Positions 35,696 to 46,697 of a DNA stretch of 64,000 nucleotides are shown piece by piece. The notes under the pieces were generated by a model, which was given only the letters and a program-made list of their open reading frames with translations, made no database searches and was not told the DNA's origin. This DNA is from Drosophila pseudoobscura (lineage: Eukaryota; Arthropoda; Insecta; Diptera; Drosophilidae). The stretch covers positions 18,309,501 to 18,373,500 of the forward strand of contig NC_046680.1 of NCBI RefSeq assembly GCF_009870125.1. Reading direction: 5' to 3'. The position numbers and the translations under genes were made by a program. Positions within the stretch are counted from its first letter, which is position 1. The number at the start of each line of letters is the position of its first letter.

Positions 35696-35797
35696 CGAGT
35701 AGGAGTAGGAGTAGGAGTAGGAGTAGGAGTAGGAGTAGGAGTAGGAGTAGGAGTAGGAGTAGGAGTAGGAGTAGGAGTAGGAGTAGGAGTAGGAGTA
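35696..35797. repeat. GGAGTA hexanucleotide microsatellite, copy A
   Basis: About 17 uninterrupted units of AGGAGT/GTAGGA. The minus strand reads as repeated Ser-Tyr codons. It lies at the right end of the first duplication copy. Confidence 0.95.
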
Positions 35798-36241
35798 CAC
35801 TTTTACAAACATCGTCAAACATCGGGCGCTCTCCCGGGCACTCTCCGAATAGATCCGAAACAAATCCAATCCATCAAAATCTGGAAGAATCTTCACGTTT
35901 GTGTGTTAGAGAACATAGAGGAGCCAATTATTCCAAAGCAAAACTTGAGGATGGGTTGCAAAAAAGATTATTTATTAAATAGGGAAAAGCTAAAATGCCC
36001 TGGTATTGCTGTCAATTAAATGTCAAGGCATCAATTAGTCATCGATTATTTTTCTTTTGCAATTAAAAAGTCGTTTGGCAATGCTTTTTGCTATAAAGGG
36101 AGCAAGACTTCTGGCATTTTTCAAAAATAAACCGGAGCCTGTCTTTAAGGTAATTTCCTCATTGGTTTATCTTTAGTACCCCATTAAATCGGAGCACATT
36201 CCTTGCCTGCTAAGAACTAACCTCAATTCAAGCGTGCAATA

Positions 36242-36313
36242 CGAGTAGGAGTAGGAGTAGGAGTAGGAGTAGGAGTAGGAGTAGGAGTAGGAGTAGGAGT
36301 AGGAGTAGGAGTA
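36242..36313. repeat. GGAGTA hexanucleotide microsatellite, copy B
   Basis: About 12 units of the same hexamer, five fewer than in copy A. The length change after duplication shows active slippage. Confidence 0.95.
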
Positions 36314-36329
36314 CACTTTTACAACACTT

Positions 36330-37427
36330 TCAACTCTTAACCCTAAGTGGGACGGGCAAAGAAAAAAAAAGTCATACAAATTATAGCGGAAAATTACCTT
36401 AACGAAAGGGCTTCCGTAACTGTGGTAACCTCTTTGACACAACTGTACCCCGTCTGTCTCTCTGTCTCTGTCTCTGGCCGTGTTCGTGTGTGCCCCAAAA
36501 CAAAAGCAATTAGATGTCGCCAACTGGCTGACTGGGATTGCGATTGTGTATGTGGGGGAGGTGGTATGTGGCAGGTGGCAGGTGGCATGTGGCAGGTGGC
36601 AGGTGGCAGGTGGGGGCGTGGCATGAGTGTGTGTGGGTGTGGCAGAGACCTACATAGCTGTAAAAAGTTTTGCCAACGCGATTTTCTTGGTGAAACTATA
36701 AATTTTACAAGCCACAATCATGGCCGCAATGGAGACGATGTCGAGTTACCGTTATGTGCGCCATCTTTGTGTGTGTGTGTGTACGAGTATCTGTGTATCT
36801 GCGTGTGCGTGTGCGTGTGTGTGGGAAAGTTTAGGTGTTGCGTGGGCCTGAGAGTGTATTAAAAACCATTCTGGTGCACAGTGTGCCCCCCCCCCAACCC
36901 CCTGCCACCAACCCCCTTCCTACACCGTTTCAACGTTTATTTAACCCATGTTTCCATGTTGTTGTTGGTGATTTTTATTGCCATTGTTGTTAGTTTTAAA
37001 AACTTTGCCCACTCTTTAGGGGTGTGCGGGTGGGTGGGGGTGGTGGGGGGGATGCTTCTGGGTCGGATGGTTGATTGTCGAGGGCTAACATTTTGGGTTG
37101 TTGAAGCATTTATCTCTGCCGCTGTTCGGCTCCTTAAAGTTTTTGCTTTGGCAAATCCTGAATGGATTTTAAGTGGCAAAAGTTTAATGATCGAAATTAT
37201 TCAACATGCTTTGGCTTTGGCTTTGGCTTTGGCTTCGGCTTTATGTGGGGTTTGTTTATGGCCCGGCTTAGAGCTTAGGTTTATGACAGGCTTAGTGCCA
37301 AATAAACATATTCCTTTCATTCGTTGAGGTTTCCCTTGCAGGATTCAGTCACATTTTCTCAGTGATCCATGTCTGATCTTTAACTATTTTTAAACCCACT
37401 TTTGCTTAAATTTCTTCAAAATTTTCA
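36330..37427. other. Non-coding stretch upstream of the NDUFV3-like gene
   Basis: Contains the GTGGCAG minisatellite, GT runs (36768-36822), a C-rich run (36887-36894) and GGCTTT repeats (37208-37243). No exon is recognised; no TATA box or initiator stands out directly upstream of 37428. Confidence 0.4.
36563..36612 (+). repeat. GTGGCAG heptamer minisatellite
   Basis: Seven-base units GTGGCAG/GTGGCAT in tandem, about seven copies with single-base changes. Confidence 0.85.
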
Positions 37428-37853
37428 ATGTGCCCGCGCTTGCCACACAGTTTGCGGAGCCTCCTGGTGGCACGATCACAGACGGGAGGCCACAGCCTGC
37501 GATGCTTTGGGACGGCTGGCGCTGTCTGTGGCTGTGGATGCCAGGGTAGAGGCGGGGCCAAGTGCAAATGCGGCCCCAACTGTCCATGGAAGCTGCTCGG
37601 CCGGCTGGGCCCTAGTCCCAGGAACACGCGCGATTTCCCGCCGGGCTGCACTCCGGGGGTACTGCTAACGAAGGCCTTCACACTGCCCGCCTACATGCCG
37701 GCATCGCTGTTCAGGATACTGGCCGAGGACGAGCTGCCTGGTCCCGAGGCCTGCAGGAATCAGGAGTACTTCGCCTACCATCGGTTCTCGTACTACGACT
37801 TGAAAATGATCATCTCTCTGCTGAAGCAGAAGGCGGACGCAGACTGCAAATAA
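37428..37853 (+). CDS. Small mitochondrial-type protein with NDUFV3-like C-terminus and Cys cluster
   Basis: A single-exon ORF of 141 aa with ATG 37428 and TAA 37851. G/C-rich third positions support coding. Residues 1-32 carry Arg but no acidic residues (MCPRLPHSLRSLLVARSQTG), like a mitochondrial presequence. Residues 34-52 hold six Cys (34, 36, 38, 46, 48, 52) in a Gly-rich stretch. Residues 113-124 (EYFAYHRFSYYD) resemble the conserved C-terminal motif of NDUFV3, a small subunit on the flavoprotein arm of respiratory complex I. The usual continuation of that motif (K-x-R-x-P-Q-P) is not present and is replaced by LKQKADADCK. The intronless form and Cys-rich insert suggest a diverged, perhaps testis-expressed retrocopy; that is inference. 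The alternative is an unrelated small protein. Coding status is more certain than identity. Confidence 0.6.
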   Translation: MCPRLPHSLRSLLVARSQTGGHSLRCFGTAGAVCGCGCQGRGGAKCKCGPNCPWKLLGRLGPSPRNTRDFPPGCTPGVLLTKAFTLPAYMPASLFRILAEDELPGPEACRNQEYFAYHRFSYYDLKMIISLLKQKADADCK

Positions 37854-38965
37854 GACCCACAGACCCCCAGACCGGCTCCAGCTCCAGCTCCGATTATGAC
37901 ACTAATCGTATTAGCGGGACACAAGGAGGGGCCAGAGATATGTAGGTCCTTGGTTTCGGAATTGCGGGGGCAAACTAACGACCAGCCCCAAATGCCATTT
38001 CCGCACAATGTGCTGCACACTCTGGCCCGGCCCCTCGTTTCCGGCTTACGTGCGAGACGTTTTTCGTACAGGTGACATAATGATCCGGACCCGCAATCGG
38101 CCATCGCTTCGCCTTCGCCTGGTGTAATTAGAGGGAGCGGAGGGGCAGCACAGCCTCCTCTGTGCTGTGCTGTGTCCTCGTTCCCGGGCAACTTGGTAAT
38201 TTAGCAAATCGGTTTAGCAAGTCATCGGGGAAACCAAGAGGCAGCCACACCCACCGTCCCTTGACAATTGCCTTATTAAATTTACTGACGGCATTAGCCT
38301 CTTACTTTCACTTGAAAGCGACGTTCATTAGACGCCGATACCAGGTGCAACACATTACCCCCCCCTTACTCCGCACTCGAACAAGGTGAGGCGTGTTGCA
38401 GGCAGAGCCACACGGGATTCTTTCCACTCTGTTGAAATATTCATAATAAAGTCCCTCTAGACGGCCTTCGTCACAAAATACGGGCCTACACATGGGATCC
38501 AGCTATTGAGGATCTGTCGGGATCTGAGCTGCATTAAAGCCCATCAAATTTACGGAAGAATTCAAGGAAAATCAAGGCTGGGACGTGGGAATCCCACGAG
38601 AAGCATCGGATTGTAGAATAGCTCCGAGTACCCGTCGTGTTGTCGGTATGCATGGGTATTTTGCGCGGTCGGTTGAAACGGAGGTACGGAGGTACGGAGG
38701 AACGTAAGCTGCGGCCGGCCGAGCGTCGTGTGGATCGTAAGAGCGAAAGCTTGCAGTCCGTCATAGCTGGACTGCCAACAGCTGCAGCAAGGGCCGCGGC
38801 TCTACTCTTAAACCTGGTACTCAGTCAGTACTGCATAACCAATGGGTTTTTTCCTCCTTGCCTTTTGGTATCCCGATTCGCAGAAGCGCCGATTTGTTTT
38901 TTGGGGTAAAATTTTGCCATCACTTGTCTTGAGAGAAGGACAAAACATAGGGGGGAAACAGTAAC
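37854..38965. other. Non-coding stretch
   Basis: GC-rich for the first 500 bp, then mixed. A tandem GGAGGTAC motif lies near 38680-38700. No coding region or RNA gene is recognised. Confidence 0.35.
38445..38450 (+). terminator. Possible polyadenylation signal after the NDUFV3-like gene
   Basis: The first AATAAA I found on the plus strand after the stop, about 590 nt downstream. The distance is long for a fly gene, so assignment is weak. Confidence 0.2.
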
Positions 38966-39225
38966 CATGACTGCTAAATTCTATTATTCTGTAAAACAGT
39001 TGAAACAGTGTGATATCACAGAAGTCTGTACACCAAAATTGATTGCCTTAGCTCTTGTAATCTCTGAGACGGGCAGAAAGACAGACAGACATGGCTATAT
39101 TGACTTGGCTAGTGCTGCTGATCAAAAATATATGTATGTACTTTATGGGCTCGGAAACACTGCCTTCGGGATGTTACACACCAGAAAAGTAATGTACGAA
39201 TATCGGGCACAAAGATCGAAGTAAA
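38965..39225 (+). mobile_element. Fragment of an interspersed Drosophila repeat
   Basis: The block around 39065-39175 has ACAGACAGACATGGCTATAT, then TTGACTTGGCTAGTG, then GATCAAAAATATATGTATGTAC and CTTTATGGGCTCGGAAAC, ending in a TGTTACACACC-type segment. I recall this order of motifs as a common dispersed repeat in many fly genomes. This copy is decayed, has no open frame and no visible terminal repeats. Family name is left open. Confidence 0.55.
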
Positions 39226-39239
39226 TGCCTATCGAAGTA

Positions 39240-41028
39240 CATCACCGGTAGACCTTCGACCCAAAGACCATTTCCATTCACACATCCCTCCCCCCCACTC
39301 CATCCCCCTGGCAATTTATCAACTTTAATCGCATGGAAATTTTATGCAGGCTCCGCCATGAGACCCAAGCGATATTTGCTTACATTCAAGGAGCTGTGCA
39401 CATAAATATTTATGAGTGTATGTTTAGTTTTTGTTAACTTTTGGGGACTTTTGCTAATCACATGGCACTCTTTATGAGCTCGCCGGCTCAGCCGCCGGCG
39501 TAACATTTGCATTTCAGCGACATAATTTGTGTTTCGTATTGTTAGCCAAGGCCACAAACATGGCCAAATCAAGGTATTAGCATAATTAATGAATTCTGGG
39601 CTCTGAGTTATGCTTTGTTCCCTCGCAAGGGGTTTCTTTCGGTCTATCGAAGATTATCCTTTAATATTCGTATTCCCTTTACCGGGCCTAAGAAAAGTGC
39701 TCACAAAGCCAATTTCCGATTTGTGTCAACAAATATGATCCATCACGGGGCGGGACAAAGAACCCAATCAGCAAAGGGCCAAAGAAAAGCGCCTGGAAAA
39801 TGCGCTTATCATGTTGTAGGTTAATGGAGAATCCAAAAAAAAAGAAGAAAACTCATTCAAAATTGATGGATCGAATGCAGTTGAAAGACGAATCAGGGAA
39901 TGGACGGATGAATGGGTGCTGCTCCCCCTCTCCCCCTCTCGCTCTCTCCTGCAGCGTCGTCGGACAAAGTTTTTGGAACACGTACTTTGATGGCAGCTGC
40001 CGTTGTCATTGGGGTTGGCTTGGCAAACAAAATTGCAAAAATAAATTTTAATTGTTTTCAACCATTAAAAATTAAATTTAAAAAATAGTACACACACACA
40101 CACACACACACAGACACACAGACACGCTGTACCTCTGTTTTATTCAATTTGTGCAAATATTTGCCAAACTACGTGAGTGTGTGTGCGCACACTGGCGAGA
40201 GGCACTGTCCTGCCGGCAGTGCTGCCACTTCTGCCACTTCTGCCACTGCTGCTGCTAAACAAATTAAATTAGACAACTTTTATTCATTCGTTTGACATTT
40301 TTATTTGTTTCCAAACTCATTTTGCCAGAGGAGGAACTCCAAGGAGGAGCCGTCCGAACAGGAGGACATTTCAACAATTAACAACAAATACAATTTGCAG
40401 ACTTTCGTTCACAACAATTTTCGGCCAACAGGCACCCGCCCCCGCCCCTAGCCCCGAGCTCCCCCCTCGATTGTGAGATTTTAATTAAATGCCATTTGCA
40501 TAAGGGCCATGATGTGGCGGGGGGGAGGGGGGGGGGGGGGTGTTTTCAAACAAAAACAATATTAAAAACCATTTATGACACTTTCTGTGTTTACCAACAC
40601 TACAAAAGGAAAGAGAGGAAGAGATAAGAATGCTTATCGACAAAGCTGATTGCAATCAAAGCGGCAGACACACGGAAATACTATACGAATGGCGAAGAAC
40701 CAACGGCTGACCACACTAGGGACATCATTCACACTCGATCGATGGGGAGAAGGCAGCAGGAAAGATATACACCTGATTCTGCCATCCCTTTGCATCCTAC
40801 CAATCAAATACTAAGCCTGGGCCCCCCCACATAGACATTATTTTAAATGCCATTTCAAGTAATTGTACATCACTACTCCCCAGAGTGGGTGTGGGACTTA
40901 ATGATAAGACCCCTGCAATCTGGGCCCCTCGATCGATTCGCCATCTATCTTCCACATCAGTCATTCTACGGCAGTGGCAACAACAGCAACAGTGTATCAC
41001 GATCGAAAAAGAGACCACCTTATCGGAA
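39240..41028. other. Non-coding stretch upstream of the Ly6 gene
   Basis: Contains CA repeats (40090-40113), a G-rich run (40519-40540) and a pyrimidine-rich stretch at 39925-39955. No exon is supported. The 5' UTR of the Ly6 gene probably lies in the last few hundred bases. Confidence 0.4.
40090..40113. repeat. CA microsatellite
   Basis: Nearly pure run followed by CAGACACACAGACACG. Confidence 0.93.
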
Positions 41029-41803
41029 ATGCCACTGGAACCGTGGAGATTGTGGCTACCGTTGCTTCTGTTCGTCCGTCACCTGGCTGCCGAATGTGAA
41101 TAGAGAGTTCCTCGAGTTCCTCGAGTTCCTCGAGTGGCTGCATTAACCCTGACTCACTCCCCGTTCGAATTTCAGCGCCCCAGTGCTTCCACTTCACGTG
41201 GGTGGGGGCCTACGAGAATCACTCGAATATCCACACAGAGACCTGCGAGGCGAGGGTCGGGGACTTCAACGATATACCCTGCGTAATGCCGCTGGTCGTG
41301 ACAGGTGAGTACTGAACCCCTGGCCGTGGCGGCAAATCAATGTCTCTGAGTCTCTGAGGGAATCTCCCCCAGCCAACGACACGGTGCCGGACGTGAAGGC
41401 CCTGTGGCACAATATGACCGAGGATCGCGAGAACTTCCTTTGCCAAATGTCGCCGGGCTTCTCGTGTGTCAAGTACTCCTACATATTCAAAGGCGGAAGT
41501 GAGTATGCCCTCCTCCAAGTGCAGTGATAGCCTCCATTCCTCCCCCCCCCCCCCCCCCTCCTCCGCTCCCTCTTTGCAGTCCAGAACATCACGTACATGT
41601 GCGCCAGGGTGAACAGCAGCAATGGCTGCTATCGACAGGCCCATCCCACTGGCATGCAGGTCGAGGCCTGTGTGTGCACCTCCCGAGTAGGTCTGATACC
41701 CTGTAATGGCTGCTCTCCCGGCACTCAATCGATGCATGTAATGGGCCTGGCCCTCTGTTTGCTCAACGTTTATCAATTGCTGAATAAATATCGAATAGTT
41801 TGA
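41029..41803 (+). CDS. Ly6/uPAR-family GPI-anchored protein (4 exons)
   Basis: Exons 41029-41095, 41176-41304, 41373-41498 and 41580-41803 join in frame to 181 aa. All donors and acceptors fit GT-AG, with introns of 80, 68 and 81 nt. Residues 1-21 (MPLEPWRLWLPLLLFVRHLAA) form a signal peptide. The mature part has the spaced Cys pattern of a three-finger Ly6 domain: PQCFHF near the start, then ETC, IPC, FLC, FSC, YMC, GCY, ACVC and a late IPCNGC. The last 22 residues are hydrophobic, as in a GPI-anchor signal. N-glycosylation sites NHS, NDT, NMT and NIT are visible. Insect proteins of this type act at the cell surface in septate junctions, channel regulation or sleep. The location suggests the orthologue of D. 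melanogaster CG6329, from memory and unproven. Confidence 0.88.
41105..41134 (+). repeat. 9-bp tandem repeat in Ly6 intron 1
   Basis: GAGTTCCTC three times plus GAG, inside the 80-nt first intron. It fills nearly half of the intron without touching the splice signals. Confidence 0.9.
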
Positions 41804-42088
41804 CACGGGGAGAGACACCCCCCTCCCCCCCCCCCCACCCCACGTGTGTAATGTGACATTTCCGGACTTTTTGATTTTGACAAGTTTCATGAAATTTATG
41901 GGCATTCATTATGGGCCGTTTTTAATGGCCATTTTTTTATTTTTGAGGCCAACCGCTGCGGCCAAATGAAGTGCCATCATTTATTTGCCCGCCCATTAAT
42001 CACAAATGCAATGCTGATGATGACAATGACGTTGCTGACGTCGCTGATGCCCGCTGTCTATAAAAACTTTGTTTATTTTTTATTTTTT

Positions 42089-42094
42089 AATAAA
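42089..42094 (+). terminator. Polyadenylation signal downstream of the Ly6 gene
   Basis: AATAAATAAA lies 286 nt after the stop codon. Another AATAAA (41783) is inside the last codons and is less likely to be used. Confidence 0.4.
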
Positions 42095-42099
42095 TAAAC

Positions 42100-43260
42100 T
42101 AAAAATTACACATAAATCAAAGTGGAATAAATTGTATAAATTATTGAAAATTATTTCCAGTCCCGAGCACTGGAAAATAGCATTCCAGTGGGTGCGGGGG
42201 GGGGGGGGGGGAGGTTCCTTGGAATCCTTTTCGTCAGTTGCTTAAATCAAATTTATTTGTGCATGAAATCCATGTCTAAGGCACAATTTTCCATAAATCC
42301 GATTAGCTTTTTTGCATAGCACATTTCTGCTATATCCGGTAATTATTTTAAATAAATAAAATATAATAAAATTCTGTGGTAAATCAAAATCCAAACAAAA
42401 TACTGCCACGGACACGGACACGAACCGAAAGCATACCATAATCATAGACCAATAGCCAGTGGCCAATTGGGAGCGGTAGATGGGAGAGGGGTGCGGGGTG
42501 CGGGGGGGAGAGTAAACAATAGCAGGCGATAAACGAAACACCAGAGAACACGCACACACACACACACACAGACACAGACACAGTTGCTGATGGGACACAC
42601 TGCGTATGAGCAATGCCAACCAGAGATGGGGGGGTTGCTGGCACCACAGATTGGCAATGCCCATTGGGGCACAGCCGGGGCTCAAATAAACTAATTTTAA
42701 TGCCTTGCATTGTGGCCAGAGCACGCAATGCAGCTCAATTGGGATGCAAATGACAGCAGCATCGGCATCGGCATCGAATTGGTGGCATCCAAGGATTCGG
42801 AGCTGCACAGAATTTCAGAGAATTCCAGGAGTGGGGCCAGGCATTGGTAAATTGCATCTGCCGGATGGAGCGAGAGGGAGGGGGAGAGGGGGAGAGAGGT
42901 AGAGAGGTTTCATCTCCTGATATGCACAAGATATTCGCATATTTATTTTTTTCATTTTCGCATATATTTATACTCGAATTCGTGCCTCGCAGTCTCTCTC
43001 CCTCTCTCTCTCTCTCGCTTTTATTTGCAATTCAAAATGAAAATGTACACAAAAAAAAATGCAATGGCCATTTGTAAATTATGCCGTTATGCCGGTGGAT
43101 ATTAACACTTGAATCTCAACAAGAAAAATGTTGTACCGAGCACTAAAAAATAAGTACAGTGGTAGAAAAATAAATAATATTTCTTTATTACAGGGTATCG
43201 TACCTGGTCGACAATTGAATTCCATTCACTCTATTTTAGTTCTTGTTTTTAATACCAGGT
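42100..43260. other. Non-coding stretch
   Basis: Poly(G) at 42196-42211, CA repeat at 42553-42570 and GA-rich patches at 42870-42905 and 42990-43017. No coding region is recognised. Confidence 0.4.
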
Positions 43261-43261
43261 A

Positions 43262-44050
43262 TATTTTTTTCTATTTTAAAACCATGAATTTTTACTTTAA
43301 TTTCCAGAGAAATATTTCTGCAAAATTTGTGGAAATTCAAAATAAAATAAAAAAAATAATATTAAATAATAATAATAAATAATACAAATAAAAACTTTGA
43401 TTACTGTATATATTCCAATATTCCAACGTATATTTTATATTTTAAAACCATGAATTTTTACTTTAATTTCCAGAGAAATATTTCTGCAAAATTTGTGGAA
43501 ATTCAAAATAAAATTTTAAAAATAATATTAAATAATAATAAAAATTTAAAAAAAAACACGAAACTATGATTACTGTATTTATTCCAATATTCCAATGTAT
43601 ATTTTATATATTAAAACCATGAATTTTTACTTTAATTTCCAGAGAAATAATTTTGCAAAATTTGTGGAAATTCAAAATAAAATTTAAAAAATAATATTAA
43701 ATAATAATAAAAATTTTAAAAAACACGAAACTATGATTACTGTATATATTCCAATATTCCAACGTATATTTTATATTTTAAAACCATGAATTTTTACTTT
43801 AATTTCCAGAGAAATATTTCTGCAAAATTTGTGGAAATTCAAAATAAAATAAAAAAAATAATATTAAATAATAATACAAATTTAAAAAAACACGAAACTA
43901 TGATTACTGTATTTATTGTAATATTCCAATGTATATTTTATATTTAAAAACCGTGAATTTTGTTTTTAATTTCCAGAGAAATATTTGTGTAAAATTCGTG
44001 GAAATTCAAATTAAAAAATTTCGTACACGAAACTATGATTACTGTATTTA
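43262..44050. repeat. AT-rich ~167-bp tandem repeat array, five copies
   Basis: The landmark CCATGAATTTTTACTTTAAT (CCGTGAATTTT in the last copy) recurs at 43282, 43448, 43617, 43784 and 43951, spacing 166, 169, 167 and 167 bp. Each unit then has TTTCCAGAGAAATATTTCTG, TTTGTGGAAATTCAAAATAA, an AAT-rich spacer of variable length, and ACTATGATTACTGTATTTAT. Copies differ by few substitutions and by the AAT tract. The last copy is the most diverged. There are no ORFs beyond chance. Confidence 0.95.
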
Positions 44051-46680
44051 TTTCAAGCGAAATCGTTTCTGGGAACACATTCGGCCTTAACGAGGAAATT
44101 TGCACAATAAACGAAAATGCCAAAAATGCAATTGAGCTACGGCGAAATGGTGGCCGGGGATTCAGGGGGATTGGTGGCCAGGGCACTTTAATTTGCCAAT
44201 TGTATTTAAAGCAAACCAGCCAATATACAGTCCGTTTCAATGCTGTAGGCACGAGCAGACAGATCTTAAAAAGCCTCTGGCCAAAGAACGAAAACCAGCG
44301 TACAGTCTATGCCCATTTTCATTGGTTAATGTGAAAAATAATAATAATATAAATATCCAGGATAGGTAGGGGGAGTGCCTTGCATAATAATAGTTTTCTA
44401 TACCAGCCATACCCCGATGACTTGCACTGTACGTGTCCGAGTATTTGGTCAATAAATTCGTTTTATGCATAAATCTAACTATCCCATTGGCCTGCCAGTC
44501 GTGAGTAGGGGAGTATTAAAAATAAATAAATAATAAACATAATTTGATTTTGCCAATTCAAAAGGGGAAGGGGTGCTGGTGGCGGGGACGGGGGCGGGGG
44601 CGGGGGCGGGGTCTACTAAAATTATGCCATGCCTGTGCAGTGCCTGTGCTTGGAATTGCTGTTATTGCTGGCTGCTTGTTTGTTTTAGCATTTTGCCCAG
44701 ACAGTTTTATGTACCGCCAGATATCGGAGGACGAGGCATAGGCCAACGATTTTCGATGGAACGTTAGATGTGCGTCTGATTTATTTGTCTGCCTCGCCGC
44801 TGGTTGTGCAAAAAGCAATATAACTGATGATAAACGAAATGTGATTAGTATTAAAGCATTAAAAGGGGATAGACAGAGAGAGAGACAAAGAGAGAGAGGG
44901 AGAGAATGGGTGTGGAAAGCGAGGCGGGATCAACCTCCAATATAATAGTATTTATTGAAATTTATCCAGGATCTAATTTCGATTATTGATAGTTTGGTCT
45001 CTAAAGGACTACCGGCACAAGGCACCCCCCTCTTCCTCTCTCTATCTCTCTGTGTGTGCATCAACAATGAGTACACTCATTCCTATTCACCACATACGCT
45101 CAATTATTCATTCGCTTCTTTTTTTTGTTTGTGCCGAAAATTCGAGGCGTATTTGTTTTTCTTTGCGAGTGAAGGAGGAAAAACCAGCTCAGCGGAGGAA
45201 GTGGAGGAGCAAGGACCGGAAGGAAGCCACAAAAACCGCAACGAATTTAGCACGAAGCTTGACCGAAAAGAGGAGCAAATGGGGGTGGGGGCGGGGGGCT
45301 GGGGGCTGGGTCTGGGGTTGAGTTTTGCCTAGATCGAGTGCATTTGAATGCAGCGCTCGACAGGCAAGTGAAGCGTGACAGGGGCAACCGAGAGAGAGAG
45401 AGAGAAAGAGCTGTGGAACAGTGGGCCAAAATCGGTAAAGAAGTCAATATTACCCATACGCCATGTGTGACGGGGAATACTTTTTGCGTATCCGAATCGA
45501 AGCGAATACCGCCGAGCGAGTACCGCTGCGGTTCTGCCATTAATTGGCAATTTATAGCAGAGACCCCCCAACCGCCGCCCTCCCCCTCTACTCATTTTCA
45601 CGTGCTCGCTCAAGTGAAAATTATCATTTCCAGCGAAACTAAATTGCCTTGGTCCTTGGTCCTTGGTCCACGGATCCCTTGAAACCAGCAAAAACGAAAC
45701 AAAGCAAAAGGCAACGCCATAAAAATGTACAGAGAAAGCAAGAGACACACACCACACCAAAACACCAGTCGAACAGACGAGAAAGAGTGCCGAAGATAGA
45801 GAGGAAAAGACACGAGAGGATGTGGGGGAGGACAAAAGTTTAGCCGGGGACAAACCCGGTCCCGGTCGACCGCAAAAGGCAACAGAAGGCAGTCCCCCCC
45901 CCCCCATCCTCCCCCCTCTCCGGCCGATAGCCAGGCAGAAAAAGATGTGGACTCATTAAGCGACTGCAGAGATGCTCTAGAAGAACTTTGATTGAGCTGC
46001 GAATTAATATCGAATATACAGAGGCATTCATTCAAATGATGGACAGAGAATGAACGAAAAGAAGAGAGAGTGGAATACTCGTCTAATACAAAGATATACC
46101 GGTTTCAAGGATCAACTTCAATCAAATTGGACCCCTTTTGATGGACCTTCATTGTACAGGGTATCGCGGTGAAGCCCAACCAGCGATTTATCGCATTTCG
46201 CTGTGGTCGGCATTAGTTACGCTGAATTTTATCACAATTGCAATTCTTTCTAGTCGAGAACACCCACCACGCCCCCTGTGCCACGTCCACCCCCCCTTCC
46301 CGCCGCCAAAAAGGATTTCATTTTCATTTATTCGTATCTTTTCGACCCCCGAAATACCGTTATGGATGGGGGGTAGGCTATAATTTCCGACGCTGGCCAG
46401 CTGCCCTGGCAACTGTCCGAAACTCCAAAAATTTGCGCCTCTAATTTCCACGTTTTGGCCTTAAATAATCACAATTTGGTCTTTTGTGGCCTCCCTTGCA
46501 CCGAAGCTGTAGATGATTAACGCGTCCTCCTCCGGGGCCCCTCCCTCCCCGGAAGGGCGGCCCTTTAAAGAGCTCTCACCAGAAAACTTGCATTCGTTTT
46601 CAAGCCCGATTGCTCATTAGCAAATTCATTTGGCTGCACTCCAACAGCCGGGGATTGGTGGTGGTGCTGGAGGGGGCCGT

Positions 46681-46697
46681 GGGGGGGGGGGGGGGGG
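46681..46697. repeat. Poly(G) tract
   Basis: Seventeen consecutive G. Confidence 0.95.

Larger units (their letters stand above)
35263..36324. repeat. 546-bp direct tandem duplication
   Basis: Copy A is 35263-35808 and copy B is 35809-36324. Where I compared them the sequences are essentially identical, offset by 546 bp. Copy B is 30 bp shorter because its hexanucleotide tract has five fewer units. The new junction (35801-35815) joins the end of the hexamer flank to the start of the unit. The unit contains the acceptor and first codons of the candidate minus-strand exon, a TATAAA (35546 and 36092, plus strand) and the hexamer tract. The near identity indicates a recent event, or an assembly artefact. 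Confidence 0.95.

Noticed and set aside
36173..36523. 116-codon minus ORF with a Ser-Tyr repeat
   Set aside because: It begins at TTG and its core is the translated GGAGTA hexamer, so it follows from the microsatellite.
41219..41905. 228-codon minus ORF
   Set aside because: It is the antisense shadow of the Ly6 exons.
43262..44050. Regularly spaced repeats reminiscent of an array such as CRISPR
   Set aside because: The whole 167-bp unit repeats, with no unique spacers, in a clearly eukaryotic context; it is a tandem satellite.
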